This document shows positions 7,979-20,255 of a DNA stretch of 64,000 nucleotides, in pieces. The DNA comes from Bradyrhizobium guangxiense. Lineage in GTDB: Bacteria; Pseudomonadota; Alphaproteobacteria; Rhizobiales; Xanthobacteraceae. The stretch lies in NCBI RefSeq assembly GCF_004114915.1, contig NZ_CP022219.1, positions 5,114,501-5,178,500 on the forward strand, given 5' to 3'. How positions within the stretch are numbered: position 1 is the first letter of the stretch; every line of letters starts with the position of its first letter. The notes under the pieces are model-generated. The model made no database searches. It worked only from the letters and a program-made list of their open reading frames with translations, and was not told the DNA's origin. A program made the translations under genes and the position numbers.

Positions 7979-9259
7979 ATGCACGGCATGATCAGCAGGC
8001 CGCCGGATGTGGCGACGAAGAACATCGCGACCTCGCGCGTGGTGTTGCTGCTGCTGGTCGTCATGACCGGGATCGCGCCGATCTCGCTCTATATACTGGT
8101 TCCGGCACTGCCCGTGCTCGCAACCACGTTCGGCCGCGACATCTCGATCGCGCAGATGACGGTGTCGCTCTACATGGTCGGCATCGCCCTGTCGCAGCTG
8201 ATCATGGGACCGCTGTCGGACCGGTTCGGGCGGCGCCCAGTGCTGCTTGGCGGCCTCGCGCTGATGGTCGCGGCCAGCATCGCCTGCATCTTCGCGCAAG
8301 ACCTGCCGCAGCTCATTGCCGCGCGCTTCTTCCAGGCGCTCGGCGGCGCCTCCGGCATGGTGGTGAGCCGCGCCATCATCCGCGACATCTACGAGCGCGA
8401 CCGCGTCGCCTCCATGATCAGCCTCGTGATCGCCGCCCTGATGATCGGCCAGATGGTCTCGCCGCTCACCGGCGGCCTGATCGAGACCGCGTTCGGCTGG
8501 CGCGCGATCTTCTACGCCGTCACGATCGGCGCGATCGCCGTTGCCGTCGGCATCGCGATCGCGCTGCCGGAGACGCGCCGCTCCCGCGCAGCCGGCAGTG
8601 GCGGATTTCGCAACGACGTCGGCACTCTCATCAAGAGCCGCGCCTTCATCGGCTACGTGATGTGCCAGGTGCTGGCCTCGCAGATCATCTTCACCTTCGC
8701 CGGCGGCGGCCCGTACATCGTCGTCACGCAAATGGGCCGGACCAGCGCCGAATACGGCGCCTGGTTCGCAACGACGGGATTTGCGTATCTGGTCGGTAAT
8801 CTGCTCTGCGTGCGCTTCGCGCCGCGGCACTCGCTGGAGAAGCTGATCTGGTTCGGGCTGGGCTTGCAGCTCTGCGGCAGCCTGCTGAACCTGCTCTGGA
8901 GCTTCACCGGCTGGAACGAAGCTCCCGCCTGGCTGTTCGGCACGCAGATGATCGTGATGGTCGGCAATGCCTTCGTGATGGCGAACTCCGCCGCCGGCGC
9001 CATCAGCATCCGCCCCGAGGCGGCCGGCACTGCGTCGGGCGCGATGGGCTTCCTCCAGCAGGGCATCGGCGCGCTGATGTCCCAGTTCGGCGCCTATCTC
9101 GGCGGCCACTCGGCCACGACGCTGCCGCTGACCGCGGCCGTCCTCGCCATTTCGCTGCTCTGCGCCTGCATGATGATCTTCGTCGTCCCCCGCCGCGAAC
9201 TCGTGGTGAGCGAGACGCTGATCGAGCAGGCGGAGGAGGAAGAGAGCGGGATGATGTGA
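7979..9259 (+). CDS. Bcr/CflA-type multidrug efflux MFS transporter
   Basis: A 426-residue inner-membrane protein with about 12 hydrophobic segments. The loop 2-3 motif LSDRFGRRPVLLGG and the opening TGIAPISLYILVPALPVL are typical of the Bcr/CflA (DHA1) group, which exports drugs by proton antiport. The substrate cannot be read from sequence. The start at 7979 has GAGACGGA upstream; an in-frame ATG three codons later is possible. The gene converges on ligA with only 11 bases between the stops. Confidence 0.9.
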   Translation: MHGMISRPPDVATKNIATSRVVLLLLVVMTGIAPISLYILVPALPVLATTFGRDISIAQMTVSLYMVGIALSQLIMGPLSDRFGRRPVLLGGLALMVAASIACIFAQDLPQLIAARFFQALGGASGMVVSRAIIRDIYERDRVASMISLVIAALMIGQMVSPLTGGLIETAFGWRAIFYAVTIGAIAVAVGIAIALPETRRSRAAGSGGFRNDVGTLIKSRAFIGYVMCQVLASQIIFTFAGGGPYIVVTQMGRTSAEYGAWFATTGFAYLVGNLLCVRFAPRHSLEKLIWFGLGLQLCGSLLNLLWSFTGWNEAPAWLFGTQMIVMVGNAFVMANSAAGAISIRPEAAGTASGAMGFLQQGIGALMSQFGAYLGGHSATTLPLTAAVLAISLLCACMMIFVVPRRELVVSETLIEQAEEEESGMM

Positions 9260-9270
9260 GGTTGAACCCG

Positions 9271-11466
<2,196 letters not shown>

Positions 11467-11528
11467 TCATTGTTCCCCAGCTATTTGGTGTGGCACCGCA
11501 TGCCACACCGCGTCCGGGACATGGTGGC

Positions 11529-13202
11529 CTAGGCCGTCGCCGCCTTGAGCAGTCGTTCCGCAGCCGCCCTCGCCTCTGCTGTGATCTCGGCGCCGGCCAG
11601 CATGCGGGCGATCTCCTCGCGGCGGTGGTCGGCGGCCAGCGCATTGACGCGGGTGGCGACGCGCTTGCCCTTGTCGAGGGCGTCCTTGGAGATGAGCAGA
11701 TGCTGGTCGGCGCGGGCGGCGACCTGCGGGGCGTGCGTCACGGCCATCACCTGGACCTTGCCGGCAAGGCGCGCCAGGCGGCCGCCGATGGCGTCGGCGA
11801 CCGCGCCGCCCACGCCGGTGTCGATCTCGTCGAACACCAGCGTCGGCGCCGAGCCGCGATCGGACAGCACGACCTTCAGCGCCAGCAGGAAGCGCGACAG
11901 CTCGCCGCCGGAGGCGACCTTCATCAGCGGGCCCGGCTTGGTGCCCGGATTGGTCTGAACCCAGAACTCGACGCGGTCGAAGCCCTGCGGCCCCGGCGCG
12001 GCCTCGTCGGTCTCGACCTGGGTCATGAATTTTGCGCGCTCGAGCTTGAGCGGCGCGAGCTCGGCATTGACGGCCTTGTTGAGCTTCTCCGCCGATTTCT
12101 GCCGCGCCAGCGACAGCTTCTTGGCAGCGGCGGCGTAGCGGCCATCTGCCTCGATGGCGGCCTGCTCCAGCTTCTTCAGCTGCGAGGCGCCGGCATCGAT
12201 CAGCACGACGTCGGCGGCATATTTGGCGGCCAGCGCGGCGAGCCCGTCGACCGGCGTCGAATATTTGCGCGAGGCGGCGCGCAAGGCGAACAGGCGCTCC
12301 TCGATACGTTCGAGCTCGGCCGGATCGAAATCGGTCGCGGCCAGCGCCGCCTGGAGATGCTGGTCGGCCTCCTCCAGCGCGTTGATCGCCGCGTCGATCG
12401 CCTTCACGGCCGGCTCGACCAGCGCCGGCGAGTTGACGCCGCGGCGCTCCAGCCGGCGCACCGCTGCCGACAGCGCCGCGACCGGCGAATGGTTGCCGCC
12501 GACCGCCTCCTGCGCCTCGCGCAGATCGGAGGCGATCTTCTCGCCCTGCATCATGGTGGTGCGGCGATGGGCGAGCGAGGTCTCCTCGCCGTCCTTGGGC
12601 GCGAGCTGCTTCAGCTCGTCGGAGGCGTGGCGCAGATAGTCGGCCTCCCGCGCGGCGCGCTCCATGCCGGCGCGGTGCTCCTCCAACGCGGTGTTGGCGA
12701 TCCGGCGGGCGTCCCAGAGCATCTCGACCGCGGCGACGTCCTTCTCCAGGCCGGCAAAGGCGTCGAGCAGGCGGCGATGGGTGGCGGCATCGACCAGCGC
12801 ACGCTCGTCGTGCTGGCCGTGGATCTCGACCAGGGCGGCGCCGACCGCCTTCAGCGTCTGCACGCTGATCGACTGGTCGTTGATGAAGGCGCGGGTGCGG
12901 CCATCGGCGAACTGCACGCGTCGGAGAATCATCTCGCCGGTGTCGTCGAGACCGTTCTCGGCCAGGATCTTCGTCGCAGGGTGATTCTTCGGGACATCGA
13001 ACACGGCCGTCACCTGCCCCTGCTCCGCGCCGTGACGCACGAGGCCGGCATCGCCGCGGCCGCCGAGCGCCAGCGCGAAGGCATCGAGCAGGATGGATTT
13101 GCCCGCACCGGTCTCGCCGGTCAAAACCGCGAGCCCGGTGGCGAATTCGATATCGAGCCGTTCGATCAGGACGATGTCACGGATCGACAGACGCGCCAGC
13201 AT
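11529..13202 (-). CDS. recN: DNA repair protein RecN
   Basis: A 557-residue SMC-like ATPase for double-strand break repair. It has Walker A GETGAGKS at residues 29-36, two long charged coiled-coil segments in the middle, and a C-terminal half with the ABC signature region (VASGGELSRFLLALK) and Walker B (TLVFDEIDTGVGG). The start ATG 13202 is preceded by AGGAAA. It follows bamD by 12 bases, so the two are probably co-transcribed. The bamD-recN-ligA order is common in rhizobial relatives. Confidence 0.97.
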   Translation of the reverse strand: MLARLSIRDIVLIERLDIEFATGLAVLTGETGAGKSILLDAFALALGGRGDAGLVRHGAEQGQVTAVFDVPKNHPATKILAENGLDDTGEMILRRVQFADGRTRAFINDQSISVQTLKAVGAALVEIHGQHDERALVDAATHRRLLDAFAGLEKDVAAVEMLWDARRIANTALEEHRAGMERAAREADYLRHASDELKQLAPKDGEETSLAHRRTTMMQGEKIASDLREAQEAVGGNHSPVAALSAAVRRLERRGVNSPALVEPAVKAIDAAINALEEADQHLQAALAATDFDPAELERIEERLFALRAASRKYSTPVDGLAALAAKYAADVVLIDAGASQLKKLEQAAIEADGRYAAAAKKLSLARQKSAEKLNKAVNAELAPLKLERAKFMTQVETDEAAPGPQGFDRVEFWVQTNPGTKPGPLMKVASGGELSRFLLALKVVLSDRGSAPTLVFDEIDTGVGGAVADAIGGRLARLAGKVQVMAVTHAPQVAARADQHLLISKDALDKGKRVATRVNALAADHRREEIARMLAGAEITAEARAAAERLLKAATA

Positions 13203-13214
13203 GAACCAAATTTC

Positions 13215-14105
13215 CTAGCCGAGACCCATCTTCTTGAAGGTCCGGCTGATCCAAGACCCTTGATTCTCGCTCGGTTCGAGACCGCCGGATTTTACAAGAT
13301 TATAGGCGTCCTTGTACCAGCGGCTGTCAGGAAAATTGTGCCCAAGCACAGCCGCCGCGGTCTGCGCTTCCCCGACGATGCCGATCGCCATATAGGCCTC
13401 GGTGAGCCGGAACAGAGCCTCCTCGACATGGCGGGTGGTCTGGTACTGCGTGACGACGGTCTTGTAGCGGTTGATCGCCGCCGTGTAGTCGCGCTTCTGC
13501 GCGTAATAGCGGCCGGTATTCATTTCCTTGCCGGCGAGCTGGTCGCGCGCGCCCTCGATCTTGGCTTTGGCCGAGGTGGCATATTCCGAGTTCGGATATT
13601 TGCGAACCACCTCCTCCAGCGCGGCAATCGCCTTTTCGGTGCGGGCCTGGTCGCGGCTGACGTCCGGGATCTGGTCGTAATGAGAGGCGGCGATCAGATA
13701 TTGCGCATAGGCCGCGTCCGGGCTGCCGGGATGCAGCGTGACATAGCGGGTGGCCGCGCCGATGCAGCCGTCATAGTCGCCGCCCTGATAGGACGCGTAG
13801 GCGGACATCAGCAGCGATTTACGGGCCCATTCGGAATAAGGATGCTGGCGGTCGACCTCTTCGAACTTCTTGTTCGCCGCCTTCATGTCCTTCTTCTCGT
13901 TCATGAGGTACAGGCCCTCATTGTAGATCTTGTCGGCGGGCTCCTCGACGAAGGTATCGTCCTTGGCGGTGAACTTGTCCCAGAGCGAGCCGGTGCCGCA
14001 GCCGGCCAGCGGCAGCGCGAGCAGCATGAAGGTGACGGCCTGAAGCAGCCCACGGGCTCGTGGCGAGACCGAGAAATATTCGCGCGTCATACGCTGTGCC
14101 GACAT
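13215..14105 (-). CDS. bamD: Outer-membrane assembly lipoprotein BamD
   Basis: A 296-residue lipoprotein of the BAM complex, which inserts beta-barrel proteins into the outer membrane. The signal peptide ends in the lipobox LPLAGC (Cys about residue 36). The rest is TPR-like helices, with HPYSEWARKSLLMSAYASYQ in the first repeats, as in BamD/ComL. I chose ATG 14105, which leaves an ordinary lipoprotein signal. ATG 14090 (MTREYF) is an alternative, and an upstream frame extension to 14201 lacks support. The 246-bp gap to lpxC holds a TTTAACCAAT motif and probably the promoter. Confidence 0.93.
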   Translation of the reverse strand: MSAQRMTREYFSVSPRARGLLQAVTFMLLALPLAGCGTGSLWDKFTAKDDTFVEEPADKIYNEGLYLMNEKKDMKAANKKFEEVDRQHPYSEWARKSLLMSAYASYQGGDYDGCIGAATRYVTLHPGSPDAAYAQYLIAASHYDQIPDVSRDQARTEKAIAALEEVVRKYPNSEYATSAKAKIEGARDQLAGKEMNTGRYYAQKRDYTAAINRYKTVVTQYQTTRHVEEALFRLTEAYMAIGIVGEAQTAAAVLGHNFPDSRWYKDAYNLVKSGGLEPSENQGSWISRTFKKMGLG

Positions 14106-14351
14106 GAGTTTAAGACCTGACGCCCTGTGATGCGGTGCCCGCCAGCCCATGAACTCCGTCACGGGCGCGAAATGTAATCGTGGTGCCTGCCATGCGACCA
14201 CGCCGATGGATCCGAAAAGCGATCTTTAACCAATCGGATAGGCAGGCATTTCGCCCGGATTAAGGCGAACTTGCCGCAATCCTAGCCGATCATGGTTACC
14301 AGGAGTTTCCCGGGGTGAGTCGCGGCCAAAGGCCCGCGGCAACAGCTCTGG

Positions 14352-15314
14352 TCAGGACACGTCCGGCCCGTAGGCCGCGGCGACCCGGCCGCCGACGATG
14401 CCGCGACCGACCTCGCCCACGGGACGCGTGGTGCGGCGGGCCGCCTCGCCCTCGACCACCCGCCAGGCGGTACGGTCGGCGAGCAGCGCGGTCAGGACGG
14501 CATGGTTGAGCTTGTGGCCGCCACGCACGGAGCGGTAGGCGCCAAGCAGCGGCAGGCCGGCCAGCGTGAGGTCGCCAATCACGTCCAGCACCTTGTGGCG
14601 GGCGCACTCATCGGCGTAGCGCAGGCCCTCGGGATTGAGCAGCCGTTCCTCGTCGAACACCACGGTGTTGCCGAAGGAGGCTCCGCGGCCGTAGCCCGCA
14701 GCCCAAAGCCGCGCTTGATCGCACATCAAGCCGAAGGTCCGGGCGCGAGCGACCTCGCGACGGAACCGCTCCGGCACGAGGTCCAGCGCGTAGCTCTGCC
14801 GGCCAATGACAGGATTGGCAAAGTCGATCTCGACTTCGGCGCGGAAGCCGTCGGCATAGGGCCGCAGCTCGCCGAAGGAGTCACCGATTGCGACGGAGAC
14901 GGATTTCAAAACCTGGATGAAGCGGCGCGGCGCCGGTTGGGTGACAATCCCAGCCTGATCGATCGCCGCAACGAAGGCCGCGGCGCTGCCGTCCATGATC
15001 GGCACTTCCGGACCGTCGATCTCGATGGTGGCGTTGTCGACACCCATGCCCCGCAGTGCGGCAAGGACGTGCTCGGCCGTGGAGACCAGCGGTCCTTCAC
15101 TGTCACCCAGCACCGTCGCCAGATCTGTCGCGACCACTTGCCCGGCCGTTGCCTGAACTTCGCGATCACTTCCCTCGAGGCCGGTACGGACAAAAATAAA
15201 ACCCGCATCGACTGGCGCAGGCCCGAGGGTGAGAGTTACGGGAAGACCGGAATGAACGCCTACGCCTGCCACGGAGGCTTGCGCACGAAGCGTTGTTTGC
15301 CGGCTAAATTTCAT
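14352..15314 (-). CDS. lpxC: UDP-3-O-acyl-N-acetylglucosamine deacetylase
   Basis: A 320-residue zinc enzyme for the first committed step of lipid A synthesis. The zinc site is visible: His in STAEHVLAALRG (about residue 80), and His and Asp in HKVLDVIGDLTLAG. The active-site region KLNHAVLTALL follows. It starts MKFSRQTTLRAQ at ATG 15314; a GTG five codons upstream (15329) is less likely. It lies after the ftsZ terminator and so probably has its own promoter. A TTGGCG/TATGGT pair spaced 17 bp is present upstream at about 15410-15440. Confidence 0.95.
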   Translation of the reverse strand: MKFSRQTTLRAQASVAGVGVHSGLPVTLTLGPAPVDAGFIFVRTGLEGSDREVQATAGQVVATDLATVLGDSEGPLVSTAEHVLAALRGMGVDNATIEIDGPEVPIMDGSAAAFVAAIDQAGIVTQPAPRRFIQVLKSVSVAIGDSFGELRPYADGFRAEVEIDFANPVIGRQSYALDLVPERFRREVARARTFGLMCDQARLWAAGYGRGASFGNTVVFDEERLLNPEGLRYADECARHKVLDVIGDLTLAGLPLLGAYRSVRGGHKLNHAVLTALLADRTAWRVVEGEAARRTTRPVGEVGRGIVGGRVAAAYGPDVS

Positions 15315-15677
15315 CAGAACCCGCCCCACTACGACCCATTGCGACTTATACGAGACCCACCTGGCCGGTCAGTGCCGCCGGTTGCGAATCTCCGTATCCC
15401 CAAGTCACGGCGAACCATAGTCACTGCCCCAAACAGCGCCAACTCACGCTTTTTTACCGATTGTTACCCCAAACCCGCCGTATTCGCGCCAAGGCTTAAC
15501 CAAATTGCGCAGAGGTTTTGGAGCGCTACCGGCGATTTTACTGAACACCCAAACACGTAATTAATGATTTAAAATCAGTTGTTTGGCTGCGCAATCCGGG
15601 CATGCACGGACCAAAAGGAAAGGTCCCGGCAAGCTTGTTACCGGGACCCGTTTTCGTCTGCCTTATTGTAACAATCC
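15315..15677. other. Gene-free gap between lpxC and ftsZ
   Basis: No gene is supported in these 363 bases. They hold the ftsZ terminator near 15610-15648, an AT-rich patch around the palindrome-like ATGATTTAAAATCAGT (about 15564-15579) and the presumed lpxC promoter. Confidence 0.6.
15609..15648 (-). terminator. Rho-independent terminator of ftsZ
   Basis: The stem GGTCCCGG/CCGGGACC has an 11-base loop. On the minus strand it is followed by the T-rich run TTTCCTTTT. It starts 30 bases after the ftsZ stop and probably ends the long division/cell-wall transcript. Confidence 0.85.
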
Positions 15678-17474
15678 TCAGGTTGCCTGCCGCCGCAGGA
15701 AGGCCGGGATATCAAGATGGTCGTCGCCCTGTGGCGCCGGCGCAACAGGCGCGGGACGGCCATGCATGTCCAATCCCTGCGGCGCGGGACGGCGGGCGTA
15801 CTCAGATACCGGCTCGTTCGATGCGATCTGCTGCGCCACGGTCTTCTGCGACCGGCGCTCGGGCAGCGGCGGCATGGCGGGACCAGCGGGGCGGGCCGCG
15901 ACCGGCGGCTCGCTTTCCTCGTCACGACGGCCGAGGCCGACATTGGCAAGGCGCTGCAGCAGCGATAGGCGGGGCTTCTGCGGGACCTCCTCTTCGACCT
16001 CGCCGCGGGCCTGGCGAATCTCGGCCTGGGCCGGCATCGGCAGCTCCTCGATCCGCGGCATGCGCGGCGCCCGGACCGGCGGACGCTCGGCCTGCGGCGG
16101 GATGAAGTTTTCCGGCGTCATCGGCTCCTGCATCGCGACCGGGGCCATGTCAGGCTCCGGGAACAGGGTCGGCTTCTGCGCGATTGGCCGCACGGTGACG
16201 TCGCCATAGGTCTGCGGCGCGGGCGCCTGGGGGACTTCAGCGACGGCAGCGGCGATGGCGGCGAGCGCTGCGCGCTCGACGTTCGGGCGCGGCGCGACCG
16301 GAGCAGCAGGCGCCGGCGCGGCGGCCGGGACCTGGGCTTCCAGCTTCTGGGCGCGTTCGGCCAGGCGCTGATTGTCGGCGCGCAGGCGCGCGGTGAGGTC
16401 GGCGAGACGGCTCTCGGCGGCGGCCGCCGGCGCGGCGGGAGCCTGCTGCACCTGCGGCGCGGCATTGGCGACGGGCGCGGAGGTCGCCTGGCTGTTGCGG
16501 GCGATTGCGGCCTGTTCGATGCCGGTGGCAACGACCGAGACGCGGATCAGGCCGTCGAGCGCTTCGTCGAAGGTCGCGCCGACGATGATGTTGGCATCCT
16601 GGTCGACTTCCTCGCGGATGCGGGTCGCGGCCTCGTCGACCTCGAACAGCGTGAGGTCCTTGCCGCCGGTGATGGAGATGAGGAGGCCCTTGGCACCCTT
16701 CATCGAGCTGTCGTCGATCAGCGGGTTCGCGATCGCGGCTTCCGCGGCGGTCAGCGCGCGCTTGTCGCCGGAGGCCTCGCCGGTGCCCATCATCGCCTTG
16801 CCCATCTCGCGCATGACGGCGCGGACGTCGGCGAAGTCGAGATTGATCAGGCCTTCCTTGACCATCAGATCGGTGATGCAGGCAACGCCCGAATAGAGCA
16901 CCTGATCGGCCATCGCGAAGGCGTCGGCGAAGGTTGTCTTCTCGTTGGCGACCCGGAACAGGTTCTGGTTCGGGATGATCAGGAGCGTATCCACGACCTT
17001 GTGCAGCTCGGCGATGCCGGCTTCCGCGGTGCGCATGCGGCGACCGCCCTCGAAGTGGAACGGCTTGGTCACGACGCCGACGGGGAGGATGCCCATGTCG
17101 CGCGCGGTCTTGGCGATCACGGGGGCTGCGCCGGTGCCGGTGCCGCCGCCCATGCCGGCGGTGACGAACACCATGTTGGCGCCCGAGAGATGGTCGCGCA
17201 GCTCGTCGATCACCTCTTCCGCCGCCGCGGCGCCGACGTTCGGCTGCGAACCCGCGCCCAACCCTTGCGTGACCGCAGTGCCCATCTGCACGATGCGCTG
17301 CGCCTTCGACATCGTCAGCGCCTGCGCGTCGGTGTTGGCGACCACGAAGTCGACGCCCTGAAGGCCGGCCGTGATCATGTTGTTGACGGCGTTGCCACCG
17401 GCGCCGCCGACGCCGAACACGGTGATCCGGGGCTTCAGTTCGTGAATATCAGGAACATTGATGCTGATGGTCAT
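15678..17474 (-). CDS. ftsZ: Cell division protein FtsZ with long C-terminal linker
   Basis: A 598-residue tubulin-like GTPase that forms the division ring. The glycine-rich loop GGGTGTG is at about 109-115, and the N-terminal [13 protein letters not shown] is clear. After the ~330-residue GTPase core comes an unusually long Ala/Pro/Gln/Arg-rich disordered linker. The protein ends with the conserved FtsA-binding peptide [16 protein letters not shown]. coli FtsZ has 383 residues, so the linker adds more than 200; long linkers are known in alphaproteobacteria. A clear ribosome-binding site, GAGAGG, precedes ATG 17474. Confidence 0.98.
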   Translation of the reverse strand: MTISINVPDIHELKPRITVFGVGGAGGNAVNNMITAGLQGVDFVVANTDAQALTMSKAQRIVQMGTAVTQGLGAGSQPNVGAAAAEEVIDELRDHLSGANMVFVTAGMGGGTGTGAAPVIAKTARDMGILPVGVVTKPFHFEGGRRMRTAEAGIAELHKVVDTLLIIPNQNLFRVANEKTTFADAFAMADQVLYSGVACITDLMVKEGLINLDFADVRAVMREMGKAMMGTGEASGDKRALTAAEAAIANPLIDDSSMKGAKGLLISITGGKDLTLFEVDEAATRIREEVDQDANIIVGATFDEALDGLIRVSVVATGIEQAAIARNSQATSAPVANAAPQVQQAPAAPAAAAESRLADLTARLRADNQRLAERAQKLEAQVPAAAPAPAAPVAPRPNVERAALAAIAAAVAEVPQAPAPQTYGDVTVRPIAQKPTLFPEPDMAPVAMQEPMTPENFIPPQAERPPVRAPRMPRIEELPMPAQAEIRQARGEVEEEVPQKPRLSLLQRLANVGLGRRDEESEPPVAARPAGPAMPPLPERRSQKTVAQQIASNEPVSEYARRPAPQGLDMHGRPAPVAPAPQGDDHLDIPAFLRRQAT

Positions 17475-17561
17475 GGTTGCCTCTCGATCACGCGCGCGTG
17501 GGTTCGCCCCGGCCGGCGGCCGCGGGAGTTGGTGAAATCAGGGAATTGCGGAAATGAATCA

Positions 17562-18884
17562 TCAGAAGCCCTCGCGTAGCCATCGTCCGACCTTTCCGAA
17601 ATAACCGCCGGTCCCTGTCTTGACCTGCTGCCGCGTATGCCGCGGTTCGACATGTTCGAGGTGAACATATTGCGGGTAGACGAGGAGTCCGGCCGGCACC
17701 GCGAACGCGGCGTTCTTCGCCTCGTTGGGCAGCCGGCCGAAGCCGAGCGGACGTCCGACCCGCACTGGCCGGCCGAGAATCTGGGTGCCGAGCTCGACGA
17801 GGCCGGTGAGCTGCGAGGCGCCGCCGGAGAGCACGACGCGGCCGTTGGGCTCCGAGGCGAAGGGCGAATCCTTCAGCTTGTCCCGAACCATTTCGAAGAC
17901 TTCCTCGGCACGGTGCTTGACGATGTTGGCGATGGTGGCGCGGGAAACGATCTGCGGCAGATCCTGCTCGTCACCGGCTGTCGGCACAGACATCAGCTCA
18001 CGCGAGTCCGATCCGCCGGTGATGACGGTCCCGTATAACGTCTTGATTCGCTCGGCATCGGCAATGGTCGCGGAGAGTCCGCGCGCAAGATCCATCGTGA
18101 TGTGTTGCCCGCCGACCGCAAAACCCGCCGCATGCACGAACCGGCCTCCTGAATAGACGGCAATCGTGGTGGTGCCGGCGCCCATCTCGACGACAGCAGC
18201 GCCCAGGTCGGCCTCGTCGTCGGTCAGCACCGACAGGCCGGCCACGTAAGGGCTGGCCGCCATGGCTTCGACATTGATGTGGCAGCGTTCGACCGCCAGC
18301 ATCAGGTTGCGCGCCACGGTGGCGTCGCAGGTGACGACGTTCATGTCGACGCCGAATTGATGGGCAACCATGCCGCGGGGGTCGCGGATGCCCTTGACGC
18401 CATCGAGGGTGTAGCCGACCGGCAGCGCGTGCAGCACGGTGCGGCCTTCGCCGGTGGCGTGACGCATACCGGTGGAGGTGACGCGGCTGACATCGGCCTG
18501 CGTCACGGCGCCGCCACGGATGTCGGCCGCGGCCTCGACCAGCTGGCCGGAGAGCCGGCCGCCGGAGACCGAGAGCAGCACGGACTCGACCCGCACCTTG
18601 GCCATCTTCTCCGCCAGCGCGACGGCCTGGCGCACCGCCTGCTCGCATTCGCCGAGATCGATCACCGCGCCGGCCTTCATGCCGCGCGACTGGATCTGGC
18701 TGTAACCGATCAACTCCACCGCATGGGTGCGGCCGCGCAGCGCATCGCTCGGCGGCGACGGCTTCAGCCGCGCGATCATGCAGGCGATCTTGCTGGTGCC
18801 GATGTCGAGGCAGGCGACGAGGCCGCCGCGCTTGTGCGGCATCGGGCGCGTCTTCGGCGTCTGGGTGCGATCGAGACCGGTCAT
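17562..18884 (-). CDS. ftsA: Cell division protein FtsA
   Basis: A 440-residue actin-like ATPase that anchors FtsZ to the membrane. The phosphate-1 motif VACLDIGTSKIACMI, the FtsA insertion domain and a C-terminal amphipathic peptide (YFGKVGRWLREGF) are visible. The open frame continues upstream to 19319, but ATG 18884 fits best. It overlaps the ftsQ stop as ATGA, a sign of translational coupling. ftsZ follows after 87 bases. Confidence 0.97.
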   Translation of the reverse strand: MTGLDRTQTPKTRPMPHKRGGLVACLDIGTSKIACMIARLKPSPPSDALRGRTHAVELIGYSQIQSRGMKAGAVIDLGECEQAVRQAVALAEKMAKVRVESVLLSVSGGRLSGQLVEAAADIRGGAVTQADVSRVTSTGMRHATGEGRTVLHALPVGYTLDGVKGIRDPRGMVAHQFGVDMNVVTCDATVARNLMLAVERCHINVEAMAASPYVAGLSVLTDDEADLGAAVVEMGAGTTTIAVYSGGRFVHAAGFAVGGQHITMDLARGLSATIADAERIKTLYGTVITGGSDSRELMSVPTAGDEQDLPQIVSRATIANIVKHRAEEVFEMVRDKLKDSPFASEPNGRVVLSGGASQLTGLVELGTQILGRPVRVGRPLGFGRLPNEAKNAAFAVPAGLLVYPQYVHLEHVEPRHTRQQVKTGTGGYFGKVGRWLREGF

Positions 18885-19909
18885 GCGGAATCCCCGGCCT
18901 TCTTTTTCTTCTTGTCCTTGAACAGATCCTCGCGCGCCTTGGCGGCGTCCTCGGACAGCTGCACCACCAGCCGATCGGGCAGGCGCATATCGACGGCGAC
19001 GATGTCGCGGGAGAACAGCCTGTCCTCCTTGTCGAGCTTGGACAGCATCGCAAGCGCGTTGCCGACGTCCTGCTCGGGCAGGCGGATGTCGAGGCCGTCC
19101 TTGAGCCTCAGATTCCAGCGCCGCTCGCCGACGAAGACCGCGGCCTTCGTCACCGAATTGACCTGCGGATAGCGCGCCAGCAGCGCGAGGAAATCGCGGG
19201 CCTGGGTCTCGGCGCCCTTGCCGACCACGAGCGGCAACGACAGGAAGCGACGCGAGACGTAGGGCTCGAGCACGGCGCCGTCGTCGGCGATCACGGAGAG
19301 CCGGCCGGCCTCCTGCCACAGCGCGAACGCCTTGCGCTCGGTGAGCTCGATCATGAGCTGGCCCGGATAGAGCTTGAGCACGGTGGCATCGGCGATCCAG
19401 GGATTGGCCTTGAGCTTGTCGCGCACGGCTTCGGCATCGAGGAACAGCAGCGAGGAACGGCCGCTGACGCCGCCGATCGCCAGGATCTCGTCCTGGGTCA
19501 GCTGCTTGCGGCCGTTGATCACGACGGAGGTGATGCGGAACCCGGCGGAATTGGCCAGCGCGTTGCGCGCGTCGCTGACCGCGGTGACGAAATCCTGGAG
19601 ATGGCCGCCCTTGACGATGCCGAAGCCGCAGCTTCCGATCAGCAGCAGCACGGTCATGCTGATCCCGACCCGGCGCGGCAGATAGCGCTCGACCAGCGCG
19701 ACCACACGCGGCGGCGGCTCGCGCTCGACGACGGCCTTGGCCCTCGCCTTGGACTTGATCCTGTCATTGGCGGCGGCACGCGCCTCGGCGCGCTTGTCCT
19801 GTATCCACTCGCGCAGAAGCACGACCGCTCCGACAGCGGCCGCCTTCAGGTCAGCTTGGGGCCTCAGCGATCTGAAAAACGACCGGGTGAGGCTTCCTGC
19901 TCCATCCAT
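18881..19909 (-). CDS. ftsQ: Cell division protein FtsQ
   Basis: A 342-residue bitopic protein. It has a long basic cytoplasmic N-terminus (~80 residues), one membrane segment (GISMTVLLLIGSCGFGIV) and a periplasmic POTRA domain (FRITSVVINGRKQLTQDEIL). A beta domain follows, and the protein ends in a Lys-rich tail. It links early and late divisome proteins. Its stop overlaps the ftsA start (ATGA). The 346-bp gap to ddl suggests a separate promoter for ftsQ-ftsA-ftsZ. Confidence 0.96.
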   Translation of the reverse strand: MDGAGSLTRSFFRSLRPQADLKAAAVGAVVLLREWIQDKRAEARAAANDRIKSKARAKAVVEREPPPRVVALVERYLPRRVGISMTVLLLIGSCGFGIVKGGHLQDFVTAVSDARNALANSAGFRITSVVINGRKQLTQDEILAIGGVSGRSSLLFLDAEAVRDKLKANPWIADATVLKLYPGQLMIELTERKAFALWQEAGRLSVIADDGAVLEPYVSRRFLSLPLVVGKGAETQARDFLALLARYPQVNSVTKAAVFVGERRWNLRLKDGLDIRLPEQDVGNALAMLSKLDKEDRLFSRDIVAVDMRLPDRLVVQLSEDAAKAREDLFKDKKKKKAGDSA

Positions 19910-20255
19910 TGCACGAGCTCGTCAACAGTTTGCCCGCGACATCGCGCGGATCCTGGCGAACATGACGTCCGGGTGCCGGGCCGGGTGCTGGTCTTCAGCA
20001 GATGAAGCCTCTCCCCTTCACAGCGTTCGCTGGAGGTGACATCACCCGCGACAGCTCACGCGCCGGCAGCCAAAGCGCCATATGCGCCGCCAGCGTTAAC
20101 CTTCGGACGTCCTGGTAAACAAAAGGTAAAATTCGTTAACGTCCGGCGCATTTTGCCCCGCCGTGTGAGGCATTTATGCCGCGATGTCCGGCATTTTACC
20201 GGTTTTGGGCGCCAAACTGGCCCATTTCACCAGTCCGGCCGTTAACCAGTCCTAA
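19910..20255. other. Gene-free gap between ftsQ and ddl with three GTTAAC sites
   Basis: No gene is supported. An AT-rich stretch (about 20100-20140) is flanked by GTTAAC at 20095 and 20135, exactly 40 bp apart. A third GTTAAC lies at 20241. TTAAC is the core of CtrA half-sites, and ftsQA is a known CtrA target in Caulobacter. The gap probably holds the ftsQ promoter. No full TTAA-N7-TTAA site is present. Confidence 0.4.

Noticed and set aside
11490..14120. 876-residue plus-strand open frame
   Set aside because: Antisense across recN and bamD, with no motifs and biased composition.
17562..19319. FtsA as a 585-residue fusion protein
   Set aside because: The upstream 145 codons lie inside ftsQ in another frame. 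The ATGA overlap at 18881-18884 and the usual FtsA length support the shorter gene.
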